From Rhodobacterales bacterium 52_120_T64 (GTDB lineage: Bacteria > Pseudomonadota > Alphaproteobacteria > Rhodobacterales > Rhodobacteraceae), in assembly GCA_002162875.1 (NCBI GenBank), contig MABA01000009.1, forward strand, positions 62,001 through 126,000: DNA of 64,000 nt, given 5' to 3'. Each line of letters opens with the position of its first letter. Within the stretch, counting starts at the first letter, position 1. The notes under the pieces are model-generated. The model was not told the DNA's origin. It saw only the letters and a list, made by a program, of their open reading frames with translations, and did not search any database. Positions 55,461-64,000 of this stretch are shown here, piece after piece. A program made the position numbers and the translations under genes.

Positions 55461-56255
55461 TTACAATCCGAAGCGGGACCAGTTCAAGCGATCCTCCACA
55501 TCGGAAATCACGCTTGCAGCCCCGAACTTGCTTAGAAACGATCGTTTTGGACCATGTACAGGCAAGCGCACATCATCTCCAAACAACTCCTTCATCTTTG
55601 GCACAATATGGTCAACCCCATCGACCAACCCGTTTTCAACTGCTTGCGCCCCGACCCAGATATCGCCGGTAAACAAACCTTCATCGGACAATAGGTTGCC
55701 ACGCCGCGAGGTCACCTGTGTGATAAAGTTATCATGGATCACCTTTTGAAGTCCTTTGACCCGCTCGATGTCCTCGTCTTTTGCCGGGCGGAATGGGTCC
55801 AGCATCGATTTATCTTCGCCAGCGGTATAAACACGACGTTCCACGCCTTGGCGTTCCATTAGCTCGGTGAATCCAAAGGACGCCGAAATCACACCAATCG
55901 ACCCGACGATCGAACTTCCATCGACGTATATCTCGTCAGCACACGTCGCCAGCCAGTACCCGCCTGACGCGGCAACATCCTCGCAAAACGCGTAAACTTT
56001 GATCTCTTTTTCATCCGCCAGTCGCCGGATACGGGCGGCTATCAAAGCGGATTGCACCGGCGACCCACCTGGAGAATTGATCACCAGCGCCACAGCCTTG
56101 GGTTTTCCCTTGGAAAAGGCGCGTTCAATTACCGGTGCAAGCGCTGCGTCGTTCAAGCCTGGACCACCAAGGCGACTTCCGCCGCCAATAACGCCATTCA
56201 GGCGTATTACGGGAACGGTTGGTTTTGCTTTAAAGCGTTTAATAAACTTTTTCAT
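55461..56255 (-). CDS. S49 family peptidase (SppA/SohB-like)
   Basis: This is a 264-residue signal-peptide-peptidase-type serine protease. The family segments NSPGGSPVQSA and the nucleophile region EDVAASGGYWLATCADEIY with Ser before GG, followed by a Lys in GEDKSMLDPF, fit the Ser/Lys dyad of this group. It has no clear transmembrane segment, unlike E. coli SppA. The start at 56255 (MKKFIKRFK) is chosen because upstream codons lack homology and overlap the divergent gene region; no strong ribosome-binding site is visible. Confidence 0.88.
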   Translation of the reverse strand: MKKFIKRFKAKPTVPVIRLNGVIGGGSRLGGPGLNDAALAPVIERAFSKGKPKAVALVINSPGGSPVQSALIAARIRRLADEKEIKVYAFCEDVAASGGYWLATCADEIYVDGSSIVGSIGVISASFGFTELMERQGVERRVYTAGEDKSMLDPFRPAKDEDIERVKGLQKVIHDNFITQVTSRRGNLLSDEGLFTGDIWVGAQAVENGLVDGVDHIVPKMKELFGDDVRLPVHGPKRSFLSKFGAASVISDVEDRLNWSRFGL

Positions 56256-56397
56256 AAGCGGTGATGTAGGCAGCCAAGTCCACTGACACAACCCAAAGAA
56301 GGCAGCTTTATTGTTTACGTGGCTTTTATACCAGTATTTCCCTTGACCCTCCCCGTTTTCCTTGCAGTATTCAGCGACGCAAAAAACAGGAAAACCC

Positions 56398-57447
56398 ATG
56401 CAATACAAAAAACTAGGCCGCACGGACATCGAGGTCAGCGCGCTATGCCTCGGATCAATGACATGGGGCACTCAGAATTCAGAGGCCGAAGGACATGGCC
56501 AGATCGATATCGCACTGAATCACGGTGTAAACCTTATCGATACTGCCGAAATGTATCCGGTAACGCCTATAAACCATGAAACCCAAGGTCGAACCGAAGA
56601 AATTATCGGCAGTTGGTTCGCCAATACTGGACGACGCGACGATGTTATCATTGCCACCAAGGTAATTGGCGGTGGAAGCAGTGCTATTAAGGATCGTGAA
56701 GGTGCAGATATATCACCGGCCACGATCCGCGAGGCTGTCGAGGGCAGCCTTAAACGCCTGCAAACCGATTATATCGACCTCTACCAGTTTCATTGGCCAA
56801 ATCGTGGGTCGTATCATTTCCGCAAATACTGGGCGTTCGACCCGAGTGGACAAGATCGCAACAAAACGCGCGATGACATGGCGGAATGTCTGCGAACGTT
56901 GGGCGAACTAGTGAACGAGGGTAAAATTCGCCACTTTGGCACATCAAACGAATCTTGCTGGGGAGTATCCCAGTTCCTTGATATAGCCGAGGCCGAGGGG
57001 TTACCCCGCATGGCCTCCATTCAGAATGAATACAGCCTGTTGTGCCGTATATACGATCTTGATCTGGCAGAATTAAGTATAAACGAGGATGTGGGTTTAC
57101 TGGCCTACTCGCCGCTTGCTGCGGGTATTCTGACGGGCAAATATCAGGGCGACGTCACGCCCGCCGGATCGCGCCGGACATTTTCGGAAAACCTTGGTGG
57201 GCGGTTAACCAAAAACGTCTTCCCCGCGGTCGATGGGTATTTGGCTGTGTCGAACAAACACGGATTGGACCCCAGCCAAATGGCATTGGCGTTCTGCATC
57301 TCACGGCCATTCATGGCGTCAGTAATTTTTGGTGCAACCACAAATCAGCAATTGGAAAACTCCTTGAAAGCAGTGAATCTGTCGCTTTCTGACGATGTCA
57401 TGGCCGATATTCAATCAGTCCGCCGCGAACACCCGATGCCAATTTAG
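56398..57447 (+). CDS. Aldo/keto reductase (Tas-like)
   Basis: This is a 349-residue NADPH-dependent oxidoreductase of the aldo/keto reductase fold, close in length and pattern to E. coli Tas. The catalytic tetrad is visible as D in DTAEMYP, Y of the same segment, K in ATKVIGG and H in YQFHWPNRG. The ATG has AGGA 8 bases upstream. The substrate is unknown. It ends 4 bases into convergent recN. Confidence 0.9.
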   Translation: MQYKKLGRTDIEVSALCLGSMTWGTQNSEAEGHGQIDIALNHGVNLIDTAEMYPVTPINHETQGRTEEIIGSWFANTGRRDDVIIATKVIGGGSSAIKDREGADISPATIREAVEGSLKRLQTDYIDLYQFHWPNRGSYHFRKYWAFDPSGQDRNKTRDDMAECLRTLGELVNEGKIRHFGTSNESCWGVSQFLDIAEAEGLPRMASIQNEYSLLCRIYDLDLAELSINEDVGLLAYSPLAAGILTGKYQGDVTPAGSRRTFSENLGGRLTKNVFPAVDGYLAVSNKHGLDPSQMALAFCISRPFMASVIFGATTNQQLENSLKAVNLSLSDDVMADIQSVRREHPMPI

Positions 57448-59096
57448 CCTTCCAACAAAACTTCGGCGGCCGAGCGTGCCTCGGCTGTCACTATATCCCC
57501 TGCCAACATCCGCGCAATTTCGTCGATGCGCGCTTCGGCATCAAGAGGGCGGACATCGGTTAAAGTATTTTGCCCATCGTCTGATTTGGAAACGCGCCAA
57601 TGATGACTGCCCAAAGCCGCTACTTGAGGCGAGTGCGTCACCACTAAAACCTGCCCGCCGTCCGCCAGGTTCGCCAGCCGACGCCCGACTGCATCGGCGG
57701 TAGCGCCCCCGACGCCGCGATCGATTTCGTCAAATATCATGGTAAGCCCCGACACGCGCGAGGTCAGACAGACTTTTAGGGCCAACAAGAAGCGCGACAG
57801 CTCGCCGCCGGATGCAATCTTGTTGATCGGGCCGGATGGTGCGCCGGGATTGGTCGCGACTTTGAACACAACACGGTCTTTGCCATCTAGTCCCGCCTGA
57901 TCCGCAGCAGTAACCTCGGTCGTGAACTCTGCACGTTCCATTTTAAGCGGGGTCAGTTCCGCCATCATAGCCATGTCAAGCCGCACACCTGCGGCACGAC
58001 GGCTTTGCGATAAATCGTCCGCCAAGGTGCTATAGCTGTGTTCAGCCTTTGCCATTGCTTCCTGCAATTCCAGAATATGGCCCGCGCCGGTATCAATTTC
58101 TACCAATCGCACCCGAAAATCCTCGGTCGTTTGGGCAAGATCATCCGGCAATACATTGTGTTTTCGCGCCAACGCTCTGATTGCAAATAGCCGCTCTTCC
58201 AGATGCTCCAACTCCGATGGATTGAAATCGAGCGCGCTTAGCGCTTCCTCAATCCCGCGCTGCGCATCAGCCACTTCCGACAGCGCACGCCCCAATGCCT
58301 CGACGGGTTCCTCTAGATGTCCGCCGGCTTGAGGTGCTGCGTCCTCCAGCCAGCGAATGGCATCTGACATAGCTCCTTCTGCCCCGCCCGTCGACACGGC
58401 ACTCAGCGCCTTCGAAATCCCCTCACGGATGCGCGCAGCAGCCTGCATCAAGCGGCGTTGGGTGTCCAAAACTTCGTCTTCACCGACCTCTGGTGACAAC
58501 TCATCCAATTCAGCGACGGAATGGCGCAGGAATTCCGCATCACGCGATGCTTCTTCCAGTTTTGATTCGGCTTGAACCAAAGTTTTACGTGCTGATGCCA
58601 GAGCCCGCCAAGCAGCACGAACAGCCGCCACATCGTCGGTAACTCCGGCAAAATTATCCAGATGCATCCGATGCCCCTTAACATCGAGCAAACCCTTGTC
58701 ATCATTCTGTCCGTGTATCTCGACAAGCGTTTCGGATAAGGCACGCAGCAACTCGCCCGAACAAACTTTGTCGTTGATATATGCGCGCTTTCGTCCGTCT
58801 GGGCTGTTGGTGCGGCGCAAGATCAACCCGTCTTCTGCGGAATAACCAGCATCCGACAGAACCGAATGCGCTGGATGACCGTCAACTAGCGAAAACTCGG
58901 CGGTAACCTCACCCTGCGTAGCACCTTGCCGAACGATGTCCGAGCGACCGCGCCATCCAAGTACAAACCCCAACGAGTCCAGCAAGATCGACTTACCCGC
59001 CCCCGTTTCGCCCGTAAGAACGTTTAGGCCGGGCTGGAAATCCAAATCAAGGGTTTCAATTAACAGGATGTTACGGATTGATAGCGCATGGAGCAT
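57444..59096 (-). CDS. recN: DNA repair protein RecN
   Basis: This is a 550-residue SMC-like ATPase of double-strand-break repair. Walker A is GETGAGKSILLDS near the N-terminus. The middle is a long coiled coil (about 150-380), and the signature SGGELSRF and Walker B MIFDEIDRGVGG are near the C-terminus. It follows bamD with a 28-base gap in the ftsA-ftsZ-lpxC-bamD-recN order. Confidence 0.96.
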   Translation of the reverse strand: MLHALSIRNILLIETLDLDFQPGLNVLTGETGAGKSILLDSLGFVLGWRGRSDIVRQGATQGEVTAEFSLVDGHPAHSVLSDAGYSAEDGLILRRTNSPDGRKRAYINDKVCSGELLRALSETLVEIHGQNDDKGLLDVKGHRMHLDNFAGVTDDVAAVRAAWRALASARKTLVQAESKLEEASRDAEFLRHSVAELDELSPEVGEDEVLDTQRRLMQAAARIREGISKALSAVSTGGAEGAMSDAIRWLEDAAPQAGGHLEEPVEALGRALSEVADAQRGIEEALSALDFNPSELEHLEERLFAIRALARKHNVLPDDLAQTTEDFRVRLVEIDTGAGHILELQEAMAKAEHSYSTLADDLSQSRRAAGVRLDMAMMAELTPLKMERAEFTTEVTAADQAGLDGKDRVVFKVATNPGAPSGPINKIASGGELSRFLLALKVCLTSRVSGLTMIFDEIDRGVGGATADAVGRRLANLADGGQVLVVTHSPQVAALGSHHWRVSKSDDGQNTLTDVRPLDAEARIDEIARMLAGDIVTAEARSAAEVLLEG

Positions 59097-59124
59097 GTCT
59101 AGTTATCCCCACACCTCTCCGAAA

Positions 59125-59883
59125 TCAGCCGCCGGACATCAGCGCAGCCGCATCAAGTTGCCACGCATTACCGGGATACTGCGCGGTCAATAATGCCGTT
59201 GCAGCTGCGGCCTCGCCTGTCAGGCCAAGCGACAAATGCGCCTCGACCAAGCGGAACAAAGCTTCGGGGGTTTGAGGCGTGTTGCCATAGTCATCAACCA
59301 CCACGCGGAAGCGTTCAATCGAAGCAACATAATGCCCACGTTTCAAATAATACCGACCTATATTCATTTCTTTGCCTGCCAGCTGATTCAACGCGATGCC
59401 GAATTTATCTTCAGCCAAGCGGGCATATTCTGTACCCGGATACGTCTCGATCAATTCGCTGAAAACTTGCAACGAGCGGAAAGTGTTTTTCTGATCTCGC
59501 TCCACGTTGATGATCTGATCGTAATATGAAAGGCCAATCAGATACATAGCCAACGGAGCCTCTGCGGTTGTTGGGTAGAAATCCAGATACCTTGCCGCCG
59601 CGGCACGGCTTTCAGGGTACATTTGTTCTTCGTGGTATGCTTTTGCGGCCCCGATAATAGCATATTTGGTTTCGACGGAATAAGGATGCAGTCGTTCGAC
59701 TTCGTTGTAGTAATCAGCGGCGTCCTCGTAGTCGCCTTTCGCTACTTCAGCCTCGGCCAATGCCATGATATGCGTAATGGGGGTGCCTTCGCTAACCTGC
59801 TCGGGCCCACGACCAGAGCAGGCAGTCAAAAACAGAACCGAAATGAGCGCTAAGCCGCGAATACTTTGAAATACGCCTGACAT
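59125..59883 (-). CDS. bamD: Outer membrane assembly lipoprotein BamD
   Basis: This is a 252-residue lipoprotein (lipobox LTAC, Cys about 22) with TPR-like repeats over about 45-240, the essential partner of BamA in outer-membrane protein assembly. It is a little shorter than the common length of about 280. An inverted repeat GTTTCA/TGAAAC (59905-59910 with 59915-59920) lies 21 bases upstream of its ATG. Confidence 0.93.
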   Translation of the reverse strand: MSGVFQSIRGLALISVLFLTACSGRGPEQVSEGTPITHIMALAEAEVAKGDYEDAADYYNEVERLHPYSVETKYAIIGAAKAYHEEQMYPESRAAAARYLDFYPTTAEAPLAMYLIGLSYYDQIINVERDQKNTFRSLQVFSELIETYPGTEYARLAEDKFGIALNQLAGKEMNIGRYYLKRGHYVASIERFRVVVDDYGNTPQTPEALFRLVEAHLSLGLTGEAAAATALLTAQYPGNAWQLDAAALMSGG

Positions 59884-59997
59884 ACTAATCCTCGAAATTA
59901 CGTGGTTTCACGTCTGAAACTATTTCCTTGCACGAAGGATTACCACAGGATTTTAAAAGGAAAAAGGATTCTTACGAACCAAATCGTGGAGATGACG

Positions 59998-60930
59998 TTA
60001 AACCGCCACTTCCAGAACGCTATTGCTTATGCCAACGCCGGGTAGATGTGCGGATTGTTGGTGAGTCACTTCTACTATCTCATAGGAATCCGGCGCGGAA
60101 AAAACAGCGCGCAACAAAAGATTCGTCATGCGATGTCCCGCACGAATTCCGTGATACCGCCCAATAACCGGCACACCTGCAAGGGCCAAATCCCCGAGCG
60201 CGTCCAACATTTTGTGTCGCACACATTCGTCCACGCGCCGATAGCCTTCGGGATTCAAAACTTTACCGTCATCAATAACGACCGCGTTAGCCAGGGAACC
60301 ACCACGCGCCAAACCGATTGATTTCATGTATTCAACATCCGAAAACATGCAGAATGTGCGGCAATCACTAAGCTCTCGCACAAAACTACCGTTTTTCATG
60401 TTTAATGTATGTTTCTGCTGGCCAATGGCTTTATCAGCAAAAGAGATTTCAAAATCGATTTCAAAGTCTTCACTTGGAGAAAGTTCTGCAAACGCATCTG
60501 CCTCGGACACTGAAATCGTTTTAAGAATGCGCAAAACCTTAACTGGCGTATGCAGCTCCACAACACCTGCCGAAAGAATTTCCTTGACGAACCGGGCCGC
60601 GCTACCATCCATAATCGGAACTTCAGGGCCGTCAATTTCAACGATCGCATTGTGAACACCACACCCTGCAAGAGCCGCCATCAGATGCTCAACCGTTGCG
60701 ATTTCGACACCAGCTTCGTTAGATAGACGTGTGCAAAGTTGCGTATCATTCACAAGGCTGAACCGCGCCGGAATACGGTTGTCCATATCCGTGACATCAA
60801 CGCGTCGAAATTCGACACCGAAATCCGCAGGCGCAGGCATAACGCGCAAGCGTGCCGGGCGACCGGAATGAAGCCCGGAACCAACCATTGTAAATGTTGA
60901 TTTTAGTGTCGTTTGCACGCGAAAACCCAT
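59998..60930 (-). CDS. lpxC: UDP-3-O-acyl-N-acetylglucosamine deacetylase
   Basis: This is a 310-residue zinc enzyme, the committed step of lipid A synthesis. Zinc ligands appear in VEHLMAALAG and in HKMLDALGDLAL, and the catalytic His is in the conserved C-terminal half (GRYHGIRAGHRM). The ATG at 60930 has no strong ribosome-binding site upstream. Confidence 0.96.
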   Translation of the reverse strand: MGFRVQTTLKSTFTMVGSGLHSGRPARLRVMPAPADFGVEFRRVDVTDMDNRIPARFSLVNDTQLCTRLSNEAGVEIATVEHLMAALAGCGVHNAIVEIDGPEVPIMDGSAARFVKEILSAGVVELHTPVKVLRILKTISVSEADAFAELSPSEDFEIDFEISFADKAIGQQKHTLNMKNGSFVRELSDCRTFCMFSDVEYMKSIGLARGGSLANAVVIDDGKVLNPEGYRRVDECVRHKMLDALGDLALAGVPVIGRYHGIRAGHRMTNLLLRAVFSAPDSYEIVEVTHQQSAHLPGVGISNSVLEVAV

Positions 60931-61037
60931 GTGTAAATTATTTGTGTTGAATTAATACTGATTAACGTTCAGGGCAACTCAATCTTTGTGACGTTTTGCA
61001 ACATCTCGAAATTTCAGCACGATAAGGTCGGCAAACG

Positions 61038-61065
61038 AAAAAGGGCGCTTGAAAATCAAGCGCCC
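61038..61065 (-). terminator. Terminator downstream of ftsZ
   Basis: On the minus strand a perfect 10-bp stem GGGCGCTTGA/TCAAGCGCCC (61056-61065 with 61043-61052) with a 3-base loop is followed by TTTTT. It lies 22 bases after the ftsZ stop and separates ftsZ from lpxC. Confidence 0.93.
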
Positions 61066-61087
61066 ATCTTATTGAAATTTAGGCAAA

Positions 61088-62545
61088 TTAGTTGGCTTGA
61101 CGCCGCAAGAATGCTGGTATCTCCACACGATCCAACTCTTCTTCGTTAACGTCTTCGTAGGTCTGCGCTTCTTGTTTATGAAGAGGTGGCTGACGGCGAA
61201 CCGCTGCTGCATCTCCGTTTGGACCATGACCAGTCATGCGATTTATCAAATTATTAATCGCAAAACGTCCTTGCGCTTCAGCAACAGGTTCAGCGGTTGG
61301 CTGTGGCTCTTCTTCGACCACGGGAACCTTGGCAACGGCGACGCGCAAGCGGCGTAATGCATCGGTTGACGGGTCATTTGCCTCCGCGATTTCCACTGTT
61401 TCAACTTCAGGCGCTTCATCAAACAGTGTTCCGAGGCTTTCAGCGGCGACCGCCACCTCAGGCTCTGAAACGACTGGTTCGATAACAACTTCGGGTTCAA
61501 CATTGCTTGCTTGAGTTTGTTCGTAAACCAATGGCTCCGCCATGCTACGGCGTGGGGCGTGAACAGGCGTAACACCTTCGGCCATGTCAATTCCCGTCGC
61601 GACTACGGAAACACGCATAACGCCTTCCATAGACGGATCAAGCGTCGAACCCACGATGATATGGGCATCGGCGTCCACTTCTTCGCGAATACGGTTTGCG
61701 GCTTCGTCCAACTCAAACAGTGTTAGATCATGGCTACCAGTGATGTTGACCAACACGCCGCGCGCACCGCGCAACGAAATCTCGTCTAGCAACGGATTGG
61801 CAATGGCCTTCTCTGCGGCTTGAATGGCGCGATCTTCACCCGACGCTTCGCCTGTACCCATCATCGCTTTGCCCATCTCATCCATCACTGAGCGAACATC
61901 AGCAAAGTCGAGGTTGATAATACCGGGACGGATCATCAGGTCGGTAACCCCTTTGACACCTTGGTAAAGAACATCGTCTGCCATGGCAAAAGCCTCGGTG
62001 AACGTGGTTTTCTCATTTGCAAGGCGGAAAAGGTTCTGGTTTGGAATAATAATCAGGGTATCAACAACTTTTTGCAAAGCAGCGACACCTTCTTCAGCCT
62101 GACGCATCCGGCGCGCACCTTCAAACTGGAAAGGTTTGGTCACGACACCAACAGTCAAAACACCCAATTCGCGTGCCGCAGCAGCGATAATCGGTGCAGC
62201 GCCCGTTCCGGTACCACCACCCATACCAGCAGTAATGAAACACATGTGTGCACCAGCCAGAAGGTCAACAATTTCTTCAAGGTTTTCTTCAGCAGCCGCG
62301 GCTCCGACTTCCGGTCGTGCACCAGCACCAAGGCCTTCGGTAACTTTGGCGCCTAGCTGGAGTTTGGTCGTAGCATTGCTTTGCTGCAAAGCCTGAGCGT
62401 CAGTGTTCGCGACAACGAAATCCGCGCCTTCAAGTGCTTTTTCGATCATGTTGTTGACCGCGTTACCACCCGCGCCACCAACACCAAATACTGTAATACG
62501 AGGTCTCAGATCGGGTTGATCCGGCATGCTAAGGTTCAAAGCCAT
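61088..62545 (-). CDS. ftsZ: Cell division protein FtsZ
   Basis: This is the tubulin-like GTPase forming the Z ring, 485 residues. The GTPase core has the tubulin signature [10 protein letters not shown] and NTDAQAL. The long variable linker (about 330-465) is rich in Glu, Val and Ala. It ends in the conserved C-terminal peptide [12 protein letters not shown] that binds FtsA and ZapA-type partners. The length is typical of alphaproteobacteria. A strong terminator follows and the upstream region is regulatory. Confidence 0.97.
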   Translation of the reverse strand: MALNLSMPDQPDLRPRITVFGVGGAGGNAVNNMIEKALEGADFVVANTDAQALQQSNATTKLQLGAKVTEGLGAGARPEVGAAAAEENLEEIVDLLAGAHMCFITAGMGGGTGTGAAPIIAAAARELGVLTVGVVTKPFQFEGARRMRQAEEGVAALQKVVDTLIIIPNQNLFRLANEKTTFTEAFAMADDVLYQGVKGVTDLMIRPGIINLDFADVRSVMDEMGKAMMGTGEASGEDRAIQAAEKAIANPLLDEISLRGARGVLVNITGSHDLTLFELDEAANRIREEVDADAHIIVGSTLDPSMEGVMRVSVVATGIDMAEGVTPVHAPRRSMAEPLVYEQTQASNVEPEVVIEPVVSEPEVAVAAESLGTLFDEAPEVETVEIAEANDPSTDALRRLRVAVAKVPVVEEEPQPTAEPVAEAQGRFAINNLINRMTGHGPNGDAAAVRRQPPLHKQEAQTYEDVNEEELDRVEIPAFLRRQAN

Positions 62546-62582
62546 GATAAGTTCCGCCTGTTTTGTTTCCCCTTAATATGGG

Positions 62583-62675
62583 GATTCTAAATGTAATTCT
62601 GTTGATTCCTGATCGTAACCTAAACTTAAGTGTTCGTCACCAGTTTTTGTGATTTTTCCTACAATATACTGTAGG
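62583..62675 (-). promoter_or_regulatory. ftsZ regulatory region: GANTC sites, CtrA-like site, palindrome
   Basis: Between ftsA and ftsZ are two GATTC (GANTC, CcrM methylation) sites at 62583-62587 and 62604-62608, and a CtrA-like TTAA-N7-TTAC on the minus strand (62615-62629). There is also a nearly perfect 18-bp palindrome CCTACA...TGTAGG at 62658-62675. In Caulobacter ftsZ transcription is controlled by CcrM methylation and CtrA, so the same layer is plausible here. This is an inference from motifs. Confidence 0.5.
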
Positions 62676-62722
62676 CAACCCCTTATTTTGTGGTTTAGGC
62701 GGATTTGCACCTAAATACCATT

Positions 62723-64000
62723 TCACCAGTTATTGCGGAACCAGCGCATTGCGCGCCGTACCTTACGCGTACCAATCCGGTCAGCCGGCATCTCGAAATC
62801 CCAGCACTCATCTTGCGGATAACTGGCGTGTAACGCGAGACCAACTGCGGCGGCAAAACCCGCCCCTGTCGCGGCCTGCGGCAACCCCATAACCCGTATC
62901 GGCTTACCTATGCGGCATCGGCGGCCTAAAATGCGGGTTGCTAGTTCGTCAATTCCTTGAATTTGGCTGGAACCACCAGTCAAAACGATCTGTTGGCTTG
63001 GCAAATACTCGAACCCGGATGCATCGAGACGCTCGCGCACTTCCTCAAGGATCTCTTCAACGCGCGGTCGCATCACTCCGATAAGTTCGGAACGCGACAC
63101 ATGCCGCCGCTCATCTTCCCATTGCGCCATCGGGTTTGGAACCTCGATCATTTCGCGATCATCAACACCAGTAGCAACCACGCCGCCATGCAGTGTTTTA
63201 ATCCGCTCCGCGACAGTGGTGTCAACTTGCAATCCTTGGCGGATATCGTTGGTGATATGATCACCGCCCAATCGTACGGCGTCCGCATAAATCAGTTGTT
63301 TCTTGATGAAAACAGAAATTCCCGTGGACCCTGCCCCCATATCAATACACGCAGCGCCAAGCTCCTGTTCGTTTTCGACAAGGCTGGACAGGCCACTCGC
63401 GAAAGAAGAAATCGAAAGTCCTGCCAGTTCCAAATCGCAACGCTTCATGCATTGCAAAAGGTTCTGCACAACGGTGTCGTTAACCGTCAGCATATGCATA
63501 TCGACGGCTAGTTTGTTACCGATTTGCCCACGAGGGTCCGACAGTCCCGGCTGATGGTCCAGCGTAAAACTAACTGGCATCGCCGAAATGGGCTGTCGGT
63601 TTTCGCCATAAGGTGGCACTTCGCACGCAGCCATTGCATAGCCGATATCGCGTTCTGTCACCTCGCCGTTTTCTACGTTAATCTCGCCACTCAGACCATA
63701 AGAGCGTGGCCGCCCGCCAGAAAAACTAACGATTACATCGTCGACACGAAGACCGGCCATTTTCTGCGCCCGCTGAACTGCCGTGCGAATAGCCCGCTCG
63801 GTTTCATCCATCACCGCAATTTCACCAAAACGCACTCCGCGCGAGCGTGTGGTTCCAACACCGACGACGCGAAACGCACCCATGGCCGGTACCGTTACCG
63901 TGTCTGAAATACTCGGTTCCGCATTCACGTTCGGTGCAAACTGCAACACAAGACAAGCAACTTTGGAGCTGCCAATATCAAGAATAGCAACTACACCACG
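62723..64000 (-). CDS. ftsA: Cell division protein FtsA (partial, 5' end beyond window)
   Basis: This is the actin-like membrane tether of the Z ring; 425 codons are visible and about 15-25 N-terminal residues lie beyond base 64000. The reading frame enters the window with RGVVAILDIGSSKVACLVLQ, which contains the phosphate-1 motif DIGSSK, so the internal start at 63949 is not the true one. Phosphate-2 is in CIDMGAGSTGISVF and the adenosine motif in VLTGGSSQIQGID. The last residues (RAMRWFRNNW) form the amphipathic membrane-targeting helix. It precedes ftsZ by 177 bases. Confidence 0.95.
   Translation of the reverse strand, partial: RGVVAILDIGSSKVACLVLQFAPNVNAEPSISDTVTVPAMGAFRVVGVGTTRSRGVRFGEIAVMDETERAIRTAVQRAQKMAGLRVDDVIVSFSGGRPRSYGLSGEINVENGEVTERDIGYAMAACEVPPYGENRQPISAMPVSFTLDHQPGLSDPRGQIGNKLAVDMHMLTVNDTVVQNLLQCMKRCDLELAGLSISSFASGLSSLVENEQELGAACIDMGAGSTGISVFIKKQLIYADAVRLGGDHITNDIRQGLQVDTTVAERIKTLHGGVVATGVDDREMIEVPNPMAQWEDERRHVSRSELIGVMRPRVEEILEEVRERLDASGFEYLPSQQIVLTGGSSQIQGIDELATRILGRRCRIGKPIRVMGLPQAATGAGFAAAVGLALHASYPQDECWDFEMPADRIGTRKVRRAMRWFRNNW

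Noticed and set aside
59905-59920. Inverted repeat GTTTCA/TGAAAC upstream of bamD as a terminator of lpxC
   Set aside because: The stem is only 6 bp with AT-rich pairs and no T-run on the minus strand; at most it is a weak operator.
63949-63949. GTG at 63949 as the start of ftsA
   Set aside because: The frame continues to the window edge through the conserved phosphate-1 motif LDIGSSK, so the true start lies beyond 64000.

Overview
The window reads as a chromosomal segment of an alphaproteobacterium of the Rhodobacterales (Roseobacter-like) with moderate GC. Pointers are the soxBDAG sarcosine oxidase order, a 44-residue aa3-type cytochrome oxidase subunit IV, plant/alphaproteobacterial-type GshA, the uvrC-pgsA-moaD-moaE and ftsA-ftsZ-lpxC-bamD-recN blocks, an S49 peptidase block, and GANTC (CcrM) sites before ftsZ. 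Genes are tightly packed with many 1-4 bp overlaps. I see no prophage, IS element, CRISPR array, rRNA or tRNA.

Layout. 1-4.9 kb: sarcosine oxidase operon soxBDAG (soxG cut by the window edge), divergent from efp. 5-9.7 kb: efp, an inositol-phosphatase-family gene, a YgfZ-type protein, a glycosyltransferase and an MsbA-like ABC exporter. 9.8-14.4 kb: ureide (purine) degradation, with a glyoxylate-type aminotransferase diverging from a HisC-like aminotransferase, allantoinase puuE, ureidoglycine aminohydrolase allE and ureidoglycolate lyase allA. 14.4-20.2 kb: MFS exporter, valS, and a divergent Lrp regulator/ornithine decarboxylase pair around a dyad-rich operator. 20.3-24.4 kb: VOC protein, DUF2235 protein, cobQ, ghrA. 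24.4-30 kb: the rod-shape operon mreBCD-mrdA-rodA. 30-32 kb: leuA with its own promoter and a leucine-rich leader peptide. 32-34.7 kb: small conserved and lipoprotein genes, cox subunit IV, MBL hydrolase. 34.7-43.8 kb: acyl-CoA dehydrogenase, tsaC, YqgE, DsbD-like protein, moaB, a degenerate family-4-like UDG, pyrB with a catalytically degenerate dihydroorotase, plsY, DUF805. 43.8-51.2 kb: gshA, rsmE, ubiA, an OmpA-family protein with a coupled coiled-coil partner, moaE, moaD, pgsA. 51.2-56.3 kb: uvrC, an AT-rich DnaA-box intergenic region, a pteridine-reductase-like SDR, a Ca/Na antiporter, a small Cys-rich membrane protein and an S49 peptidase. 56.4-64 kb: aldo/keto reductase, recN, bamD, lpxC, ftsZ, ftsA (cut by the window edge).

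Most content is core metabolism and cell-envelope or division machinery. I did not find an evident new multi-gene system. The most interesting items are the leuA leader peptide (leucine-codon run plus competing hairpins), the pyrB-linked pseudo-dihydroorotase lacking metal ligands, the UDG lacking most Fe-S cysteines, the AT-rich DnaA-box region upstream of uvrC, the ftsZ regulatory region with GANTC and CtrA-like sites, the incomplete ureide operon carrying two aminotransferases, and short genes that a length cut-off would miss (leader peptide, cox IV, Cys-rich membrane protein, and an open frame with no start codon).
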